Origin: Eunapius fragilis
Lineage: Eukaryota; Porifera; Demospongiae; Spongillida; Spongillidae
DNA: 64,000 nt
NCBI GenBank assembly: GCA_963681505.1
Contig: OY811977.1
Coordinates: forward strand, 7,098,326 to 7,162,325
Direction of reading: 5' to 3'
In this document: piece by piece, positions 56,437 through 64,000 of the stretch
Numbering within the stretch: position 1 is the first letter of the stretch
Layout: each line of letters opens with the position of its first letter
Position numbers and translations under genes: made by a program
The notes under the pieces: generated by a model
What the model was told of the DNA's origin: nothing
The model's input: the letters and a program-made list of their open reading frames with translations, nothing else
The model's database searches: none

Positions 56437-56703
56437 CTAAAAAAAAGAGAGATTATCACTGACTTGATTGTGCATGGCGTTGAATGCTACAACCACCTTT
56501 TTTTCCGCGTTAGTTATCGTTACTGATTGTAATACATTTACAAATAATAAAATGAAATTATGTAGGCATAGCGGGACAATACCGTACCATTGACAGAATG
56601 AACAACATAAACGTGTAAATGCCCAGTAATTAATTACCACAACAACACCAATGACAATTAAAATTACACTGTAAAACAAAAAAGCGAATAACACTCCGGC
56701 CAC
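56437..56703 (-). CDS. Repeat-borne ORF with transmembrane segment (copy in the distal duplication)
   Basis: The listed frame includes AGVLFAFLFYSVILIVIGVV, a strong hydrophobic span, then VINYWAF, and ends with QSVTITNAEKK...NQVSDNLSFF. It shares the region with 58066-58347 and 58570-58881. No ATG is obvious at the exact homologous start because a small deletion precedes it. No family recognised; it may be coding debris of a transposon. Confidence 0.35.
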   Translation of the reverse strand: MAGVLFAFLFYSVILIVIGVVVVINYWAFTRLCCSFCQWYGIVPLCLHNFILLFVNVLQSVTITNAEKKVVVAFNAMHNQVSDNLSFF

Positions 56704-58065
56704 ATATGAGAAGTCAATAATTAAATCGGGATTTGAGAAATCTCGGTTTTTCCGTACAAATCCATCCCCATAGACAATTCAAGTATTACAAAGCACGCAC
56801 GATTTTTTTTTCAGCAAGGTTTCCAAGTGGCTGTTAGTATAGCACGCATACTGGCATTTTAAAAATTAAATTAAGTCGCCGTATTTTTGCCATTTAAATT
56901 TTCGATCCAATTGAATTGTTGGACCATTTTTCTAAATGTGCGCGTCATCAATCAAAATATTCCACGTTCTATTATGTCAAATACCGAGTAAAGTGTTACA
57001 TTAAACTTATATTGTGCGTTTTCAAACCAATTGATAAATCGAATCCATCTCGATAAGCTGTAATCAATATCATACGCCACGGAATGCCAACAACTCATCT
57101 TATTGGCCAATTAGCTTTCTAGCCTTCCGCATGTTCAGGCAGGCAGGATACCCGTTCACCTTTTAACTATGCGTGACACATCAGTACCTCAGACCACTAA
57201 GCATATAGATCACGTGAATACCAGAATATTCACTGTTAGTAAAAATCTGTATTTTCTCGATCCTTGTATAGATGCACTAACTAGGTAGATAGAATTGTGG
57301 TTCCCATTTTCCTCATCGTATATGCCACCACATAGTAGGAGAGCATCAGTATGGCTACTGCAGGGAGGCATGCTCGAATTCCCTTAAGTATTGCTCATGC
57401 CGTTCTTTTATTTCTGTAACGAACAGCAAGGGTAATTAAATTGTTGGTGTGGCATTCCGTGAAGCGTACTTATACGGATTATTATTCACAAGAATATGAT
57501 CCGGGTGTCTTTTAAGTACTAATTAATGATAATAATTATAACCTACGCTTTGTTCTTTTGATAAGCTATTCCTCTGAGCATATCATGGTGGTGACACTAC
57601 GTATTATGTTATCTAATGCCGATTTTGCTCGCTGTAATTTATATCAGGCCACTCTAAACTTTAGTTATACTCTCAGTGCAAGGATATCGAGATTGGAACA
57701 AGATGAGTTTGGACAATTTTGTTGGCACGATAATGTGAAGATCTTCGCTACGCAATCCAACTAGTAATACTATTATCAAGATGGAAGCGATTTATCAGTT
57801 GGTTTGAAAATGCACAATATAATTTTGATGTAACACTTTACTCAGGATTAGACATAATAGACTGTGGAAAATTTTGATTGATGTCGCGCACATTTAGAAA
57901 AATGGCCCAACAATTCAATTGGACCGAAAATTTAAATGGCGAAAATATGGTCACTTACTTTAAAAATTTTAATTAAAAAATTGCCAGTGTGCGCACTATA
58001 CTAATAACATCTTAGGAGCCTGGCTGAAAAAAATCGTGCCTGGTTGTGTAATACTTGATTTGTCT

Positions 58066-58347
58066 ATGGGGATGGATTTTACGGGGAAATCAAACCGCGA
58101 TTTAATTATTGACTTCGCATATGTGGCTGGAGTGATATTCGCTCTTTTGTATTACAGTGTAATTTTAATTGTCATCCATTTTGTTGTGGTAATTAATTAT
58201 AGACCTTATAAATGTCATTTACAGTTTATGTTCATTCTGTCAATGGTATTGCCCCGCTATACCTACATAATTATATTTTATTATTTATGTACGATAAATA
58301 CATTACAATCAGTAACGATAACTAACGCAGAAAAAAGGTGGGTTTAG
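58066..58347 (+). CDS. Repeat-borne ORF with hydrophobic segments, plus-arm copy
   Basis: The ATG at 58066 opens MGMDFTGKSNRDLIIDFAYV followed by AGVIFALLYYSVILIVIHFV and VVINYRP, then a second hydrophobic part FMFILSMVLPRYTYIIIFYY, ending at NAEKRWV: 93 codons. One to three membrane spans are plausible. The DLIIDFA.VAGV.FAL..YSVILIVI core stays open in three of four copies. It could be a gene fragment carried by the repeat. No family recognised. Confidence 0.35.
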   Translation: MGMDFTGKSNRDLIIDFAYVAGVIFALLYYSVILIVIHFVVVINYRPYKCHLQFMFILSMVLPRYTYIIIFYYLCTINTLQSVTITNAEKRWV

Positions 58348-58569
58348 CATTCAGCGCCATGCACAATCAAGCAGTGATATTGTAATGTAGCGATCTCTCT
58401 TTTTTTTGTGTACAAGCTAGGACATTGTTAGAGAACCTGGCCAAGTGAGCCTGCAAACACCCACCTCTTGCTACAATTGATGACCTACAAGTGTCCGTGG
58501 TGTATGCCAAACGTGTGATTAATGCGGATGCATGCCGTCTCACATGACATACTAATCATACTGTAGCCG

Positions 58570-58881
58570 TCATAAAAAAATTATAAAAATAAAAATAAAA
58601 TTACGTGGGTATAGCGGGGCAATACTATTGACAGAATGAACATAAACGTCTAAATGACATGTATAAGTTCTGTAATTAATTACAACAACAATATCGATGA
58701 CAATTAAAATTACACTGTAAAACAAAAGAGCGAATAACACTCCGGCCACATTTGCGAAGTCAATAATTAAATCGCTGTTCAAATCCATCCCCATAGACAA
58801 TTCAAGTATTACAACGAAGGCACGATTTTTTTTTTCAGCCAGGCGCCCAAGAGGTTGGTAGTATAGCGCACACATTGGCAT
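58570..58881 (-). CDS. Repeat-borne ORF with transmembrane segment, minus-arm copy
   Basis: Minus-strand counterpart of the ORF at 58066, with MGMDLNSDLIIDFANVAGVL, FALLFYSVILIVIDIVVVIN and then a different tail because of indels. A shorter linker replaces TGKSNRD. Function unknown. Confidence 0.35.
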   Translation of the reverse strand: MPMCALYYQPLGRLAEKKNRAFVVILELSMGMDLNSDLIIDFANVAGVLFALLFYSVILIVIDIVVVINYRTYTCHLDVYVHSVNSIAPLYPRNFIFIFIIFL

Positions 58882-59185
58882 TTTTTAAATTTGAATTTTT
58901 AAAGTAAGTCGCCATATTTTTGACATTCGGTCCAATTGAATTGTTGGGCCTTTTTTTTTTTATGTGCACGTCATCAATCAAAAAATTCCACGGTCTGTTA
59001 TGTCGAATCCTGAGTAAAGTGTTACATCAAACATATATTGTGCATTTTCAAACCAATTGATGCATCGCTTCCATCTCAATAACAGTATTATTACTTCTTG
59101 GATTTCGTCGCGCAGATCGTCCAACTATCGAGCCCACAAAATTGTCCAAACTCATTTTGTTACAAACTCGCTACCATGCACTGAG

Positions 59186-60130
59186 CGCAAAAATAATAAA
59201 ACGTAACTGTATATATATAATATATGGGACAGTTCATGCGAAAATGTCGTTTCGCATATACTTATAATAATGTTATAAAAATGCGTCTCGTTTGAATCAC
59301 TATATCTTCCTAACGGTTAAGGCTATCAACTTTCTATTCTCAGCACTTCATACCACACCATTTCTCTATGGTAAAATACATTTTGGGGTCTCGCACTTGC
59401 TCCGTGCTAGTATTGCAACGCTCGATACCCCTCCGGGTTAAAACCCGCCATAACTTTCTGTATGAGTAATCAAAACGCTTCAAATTCGGTTTATAGGTAG
59501 AGAGGTCCTATACCTATCGATTTGTTCTGTTCGTTAATTTTTGTGCAATCCGTTACAGAGATACAGCCGTGCAAAGTTGTTTCAAGTTTCCCGCTCGAAT
59601 CGCGCCATTGTACCTACGCGAACCGCTTCCATTCACCGGAGTACATGAATATTCAACTACATCCTGTGGGCTGGGACATTTATAACCACCACACGTCACT
59701 GTGAGCAATGTTTATTGCGTAATGTAGTCTGGGGACCTCAATTGCATACTGCAGAAGAAGCTTTTGAAATTTCGCTTTAAGTTTTAGACGTTGACTTGCG
59801 CGTATGATTTCGAACGGTGCGAAGACGACAAGATACAATATCAATCTGATGAAAAAGTTTGAGAGCGGTAGCGATCGGTGGCAGATAGCTGTGGAGCAGG
59901 CAGACGAGTAGTTGATCCCGTAGTACGTGGACAACTGTAGAGTATGGCACAGGGGTTTGGGGACATAAGTGGAATTAATCGTTTTGTGACGTTTTGGCAA
60001 TATTTAATATTGTCAGACGCCATTAATTGATGTGGTGTGTAAACATGTACTACACGCGTGGATTTTGTGTCAACATGTGACGTTTCACAATAGACCACAT
60101 TTTTGGAATGACGCAATTAATTAACCGCCT
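59186..60130. other. Non-coding stretch
   Basis: No gene recognised. Short open frames at 59522-60116 have no motif and are not repeated elsewhere in the window. Confidence 0.35.
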
Positions 60131-60598
60131 AACACATGAATGTCATTTATGTCCCCACTGAAACCCCTGATGGCAGATAGTTGTGAGTAACTGCATGCAT
60201 GCTGTGGAGTGGACCCTACGGCAGACAGCAGTGGAATAAGCACTACAGCAGACAAAACCTAAGGTAGGCAGCTATATAATGAACCCTATGGCAGAAAATA
60301 GGACAGAGGGAAAACTTCATAACTAGTACTATCAACAAGCCAGGCACATGCAACTGTGGAATCCATTCCACAGTGGAACCCAGAGTGCAGTAAACAGCTG
60401 TAGAGATGTTGGACCATAAAGTAGACGATACAAATAAATAGGTTGTGTGGACCCTTCAACAGATATCAACACTGTACTGTGTGGAATGGACTCTACTGCA
60501 GACATGCATATTGCATTGAGTGGCATACATCGGAGTGGATCATATGGCAGGCAGACAACTGTAGAGAGGACCATATGGTAGAACCTCACAGCAGTGGT
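60131..60598. repeat. Degenerate relatives of the 29-bp satellite
   Basis: Scattered GTGGAGTGGACC, GGCAGACAG and TGTGGAATGGACTCTAC words repeat irregularly. They look like an older, diverged edge of the array that follows. Confidence 0.5.
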
Positions 60599-60714
60599 CA
60601 CTGACAGCTGAGAAGCAGACAGACATGTATGTAACTTTGCAAGCAGCTGTGGAGTGGACCATGCAGCTATTCCTTCCTGTGATTGCCGTGTCAGCCATGG
60701 AGTGGACCCTGTTT

Positions 60715-61500
60715 TGAATGGACTCCACCTTACCCTGTGCTATTGAGTGGACTCCACCCTACCCTGTGCTATTGAGTGGAGTCCACCCTACCCTGTGCTA
60801 TTGAGTGGAGTCCACCCTACCCTGTGCTATTGAGTGGAGTCCACCCTACCCTGTGCTATTGAGTGGACTCCACCCTACCCTGTGCTATTGAGTGGATTCC
60901 ACCCTACTCTGTGCTATTGAGTGGACTCCATCCTACCCTGTGCAATTGAGTGGAGTCCACCCTACCCTGTGCTATTGAGTGGACTCCACCCTACTCTGTG
61001 CTATTAAGTGGAGTCCACCCTAACCTGGGCTAGTGAGTGGACTCCACCCTATCCTGTGCTATTGAGTGGAGTCCACCCTACCCTGTGCTATTGAGTGGAC
61101 TCCATCCTACCCTGTGCTATTGAGTGGAGTCCACCCTACCCTGTGCTACTGAGTGGAGTCCACCCTACCCTGTGCTATTGAGTGGAGTCCACCCTACCCT
61201 GTGCTACTGAGTGGAGTCCACCCTACCCTGTGCTACTGAGTGGACTCCACCCTACCCTGTGCTATTGAGTGGACTCCACCCTACCCTGTGCTATTGAGTG
61301 GAGTCCACCCTACCCTGTGCTACTGAGTGGAGTCCACCCTACCCTGTGCTACTTAGTGGACTCCACCCTACCCTGTGCTATTGAGTGGACTCCACCCTAC
61401 CCTGTGCTACTGAGTGGAGTCCACCCTACCCTGTGCTACTGAGTGGACTCCACCCTACTCTGTGCTATTGAGTGGAGCCACTCTACTCTGTAGAATTGAG
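60715..61500 (+). repeat. 29-bp minisatellite in unit 1
   Basis: Monomer GAGTGGASTCCACCCTACCC followed by TGTGCTAYT. The central base of the 11-bp palindrome GTGGASTCCAC alternates C or G between monomers, and the penultimate base alternates T or C. Otherwise nearly uniform. Confidence 0.95.
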
Positions 61501-61691
61501 TGGACTCCTCCCAACCCCCACCCCCCCCCCCCCCCCCCCCCCCAACCCTAACACCCTGGTGTCGTGAAATTGAAGACCTTGCCATCGGATGCAAACCCCA
61601 CTGAGGTGAACTAGCTAAGGGCTGGAGTGGCCATAAAGGACATATAGGAGGCTTATCAGAGCCAAGTGATACCACCTGTTATTAAACGCAG

Positions 61692-61811
61692 AGGATTATC
61701 CCTGATGGGGTCTCTGAAATTGACAGGCCATTTTCCTGTTCGGTGTGTGGCAAGAAGTACGGCACCAGTGGTGCACTCTACACTCACAACAAGAACAAGC
61801 ATGGTTCATGA
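61692..61811 (+). CDS. Single C2H2 zinc-finger terminal exon, unit 1
   Basis: After an acceptor (TTAAACGCAG) the frame reads through RPFSCSVCGKKYGTSGALYT and HNKNKHGS to a TGA at 61809. Spacing is C-X2-C-X12-H-X4-H, a complete C2H2 finger, though with Tyr-Gly where a Phe is usual. No upstream coding exon is visible in the satellite unit, so it is either the last exon of a gene whose other exons lie outside, or a captured exon. It is repeated exactly at 63358-63477. Confidence 0.5.
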   Translation, partial: RIIPDGVSEIDRPFSCSVCGKKYGTSGALYTHNKNKHGS

Positions 61812-61871
61812 CAAACGAACCATATTGTGAGATGCATGCTTTTTATGTAGTTTAAGGTCACCTCTGCAGTA

Positions 61872-62205
61872 TACATCATATGTCTGTGTTATTAAAGAGT
61901 CATCTATGTACACCTTCTGTATGTGTTGTTAAGGGATCACCTGTACACCATACATCTATGTTGTTAAGAGTCATCTCTGAACACCTTATGTATGTGTTGT
62001 TAAGGGGTCACCTGTACAGCATACATCTGTGTTGTTAAGAGTCATCTATGTACACCTTATGTATGTGTTGTTAAGGGGTCACCTGTACACCATACATCTG
62101 TGTTGTTAAGAGTCATCTCTGAACACCTTATGTATGTGTTGTTAAGGGGTCACCTGTACACTATACATCTGTGTTGTTAAGAGTCATCTATGTATGTGTT
62201 GTAAA
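61872..62205 (+). repeat. 71-bp minisatellite in unit 1
   Basis: GTATGTGTTGTTAAGGGGTC recurs at 61919, 61990, 62061 and 62132, an exact 71-bp period, with ACCTGTACACCATACATCTG and TTGTTAAGAGTCATCT in each monomer. The last monomer is shortened. Confidence 0.9.
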
Positions 62206-62210
62206 GGGGT

Positions 62211-63876
62211 CACTGACAGCTGAGAAGCAGACAGACATGTATGTAACTTTGCAAGCAGCTGTGGAGTGGACCATGCAGCTATTCCTTCCTGTGATTGCCG
62301 TGTCAGCCATGGAGTGGACCCTGTTTTGAATGGACTCCACCTTACCCTGTGCTATTGAGTGGACTCCACCCTACCTTGTGCTATTGAGTGGAGTCCACCC
62401 TACCCTGTGCTATTGAGTGGAGTCCACCCTACCCTGTGCTATTGAGTGGAGTCCACCCTACCCTGTGCTATTGAGTGGAGTCCACCCTACCCTGTGCTAT
62501 TGAGTGGAGTCCACCCTACCCTGTGCTATTGAGTGGACTCCACCCTACCCTGTGCTATTGAGTGGACTCCACCCTACTCTGTGCTATTGAGTGGACTCCA
62601 TCCTACCCTGTGCAATTGAGTGGAGTCCACCCTACCCTGTGCTATTGAGTGGACTCCACCCTACTCTGTGCTATTAAGTGGAGTCCACCCTAACCTGGGC
62701 TAGTGAGTGGACTCCACCCTATCCTGTGCTATTGAGTGGAGTCCACCCTACCCTGTGCTATTGAGTGGACTCCATCCTACCCTGTGCTATTGAGTGGAGT
62801 CCACCCTACCCTGTGCTACTGAGTGGAGTCCACCCTACCCTGTGCTATTGAGTGGAGTCCACCCTACCCTGTGCTACTGAGTGGAGTCCACCCTACCCTG
62901 TGCTACTGAGTGGACTCCACCCTACCCTGTGCTATTGAGTGGACTCCACCCTACCCTGTGCTATTGAGTGGAGTCCACCCTACCCTGTGCTACTGAGTGG
63001 AGTCCACCCTACCCTGTGCTACTGAGTGGACTCCACCCTACCCTGTGCTATTGAGTGGACTCCACCCTACCCTGTGCTACTGAGTGGAGTCCACCCTACC
63101 CTGTGCTACTGAGTGGACTCCACCCTACTCTGTGCTATTGAGTGGAGCCACTCTACTCTGTAGAATTGAGTGGACTCCTCCCAACCCCCACCCCCCCCCC
63201 CCCCCCCCCAACCCTAACACCCTGGTGTCGTGAAATTGAAGACCTTGCCATCGGATGCAAACCCCACTGAGGTGAACTAGCTAAGGGCTGGAGTGGCCAT
63301 AAAGGACATATAGGAGGCTTATCAGAGCCAAGTGATACCACCTGTTATTAAACGCAGAGGATTATCCCTGATGGGGTCTCTGAAATTGACAGGCCATTTT
63401 CCTGTTCGGTGTGTGGCAAGAAGTACGGCACCAGTGGTGCACTCTACACTCACAACAAGAACAAGCATGGTTCATGACAAACGAACCATATTGTGAGATG
63501 CATGCTTTTTATGTAGTTTAAGGTCACCTCTGCAGTATACATCATATGTCTGTGTTATTAAAGAGTCATCTATGTACACCTTCTGTATGTGTTGTTAAGG
63601 GATCACCTGTACACCATACATCTATGTTGTTAAGAGTCATCTCTGAACACCTTATGTATGTGTTGTTAAGGGGTCACCTGTACAGCATACATCTGTGTTG
63701 TTAAGAGTCATCTATGTACACCTTATGTATGTGTTGTTAAGGGGTCACCTGTACACCATACATCTGTGTTGTTAAGAGTCATCTCTGAACACCTTATGTA
63801 TGTGTTGTTAAGGGGTCACCTGTACACTATACATCTGTGTTGTTAAGAGTCATCTATGTATGTGTTGTAAAGGGGT
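62211..63876 (+). repeat. Higher-order satellite unit 2 (1666 bp)
   Basis: Same order as unit 1. The 54-bp difference in length is explained by two more 29-bp monomers (+58) and a C-run of 19 instead of 23 (-4). From the zinc-finger exon to the unit end both units are 519 bp. Confidence 0.95.
63358..63477 (+). CDS. Single C2H2 zinc-finger terminal exon, unit 2
   Basis: Identical in reading to the exon at 61692, with acceptor, C-X2-C-X12-H-X4-H finger and TGA at 63475. Exact repetition argues for very recent duplication rather than for independent function. Confidence 0.5.
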   Translation, partial: RIIPDGVSEIDRPFSCSVCGKKYGTSGALYTHNKNKHGS

Positions 63877-64000
63877 CACTGACAGCTGAGAAGCAGACAG
63901 ACATGTATGTAACTTTGCAAGCAGCTGTGGAGTGGACCATGCAGCTATTCCTTCCTGTGATTGCCGTGTCAGCCATGGAGTGGACCCTGTTTTGAATGGA
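63877..64000 (+). repeat. Start of higher-order satellite unit 3
   Basis: The leader CACTGACAGCTGAGAAGC recurs and the window ends as the 29-bp array begins, so the array continues beyond the window. Confidence 0.95.

Larger units (their letters stand above)
54341..57060. repeat. Direct duplication, distal copy
   Basis: Matches 50101-53600. Overlapping this, 53700-54300 is repeated in inverse orientation at about 57150-57730 (GAATTCGAGCATGCCTCCCT and its complement), so inversion accompanied the duplications. Confidence 0.75.
57675..59185. repeat. Large inverted repeat, arms about 610 bp
   Basis: 57675-58290 and 58575-59185 are reverse complements with moderate divergence (GATGAGTTTGGACAATTTTG and GTAACACTTTACTCAGGATT are found in both arms), separated by about 285 bp. 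Both arms contain the membrane ORF. Confidence 0.75.
60599..62210 (+). repeat. Higher-order satellite unit 1 (1612 bp)
   Basis: Order: a 120-bp leader from CACTGACAGCTGAGAAGC, a 29-bp minisatellite of about 27 monomers (about 60715-61500), a C-run of 23, a one-finger C2H2 exon (61692-61811) and a 71-bp minisatellite. The next unit starts at 62211 with the same leader. Confidence 0.95.

Noticed and set aside
61436..61675. Minus-strand open frames with poly-Gly (also 63153-63341)
   Set aside because: They arise from the C-run and satellite. They are repeated only because the satellite is repeated.

Overview
The window is animal nuclear DNA. Genes carry short spliceosomal introns (about 50-270 bp, GT...AG, mostly 52-62 bp). 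There are TATA boxes with no bacterial signals, long TG/CA microsatellites, and many classes of eukaryotic transposon. The element mix fits an early-branching marine invertebrate, with a sponge as first guess and a cnidarian as alternative: a RAG1-N-terminus-like transposon, an integrase/Ulp1/PHD Ginger-like element, a short-LTR Gypsy element and fold-back MITEs. This assignment is inference. No tRNA, rRNA or CRISPR array was found.

Layout. 1-8.2 kb: an inverted repeat, TG/CA-rich arrays, a broken Lys/Arg-rich repeat exon and fold-back MITE A. 8.2-9.2 kb: an intact-looking two-exon secreted Cys-rich repeat protein. 10-19 kb: terminal-hairpin elements, MITE B, a decayed secreted-protein gene in an inverted segmental duplication, a LINE 3' fragment, and MITE C split by a hAT-like insertion. 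19.2-22.6 kb: a decayed Ginger-like element on the minus strand. 23.8 kb: an intact secreted-protein gene. 24.9-29.3 kb: a Gypsy element with 102-bp LTRs, on the minus strand. 30-32 kb: a truncated secreted-protein pseudogene with an 815-bp insertion in its 3' flank, where a paralogous empty site survives elsewhere. 32.3-36.5 kb: a decayed, intron-containing RAG1-N-terminus-like transposon with inverted ends. 36-46 kb: segmental duplications carrying two more secreted-protein genes. 47.5-49.3 kb: two fold-back MITEs, a hairpin element and a truncated gene copy. 50-59 kb: direct and inverted duplications carrying two more secreted-protein genes and a repeat-borne membrane ORF. 60.6-64 kb: a higher-order satellite that contains a one-finger C2H2 exon.

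The main host content is a local family of small, single-exon, secreted, heavily N-glycosylated proteins of about 170-180 residues. Five copies are open and three are broken. Several share a TATA promoter and were spread by segmental duplication. Their spacing recalls a beta-trefoil (FGF/IL-1-like) fold, but I cannot assign a family. The remainder is mostly a layered record of transposition.
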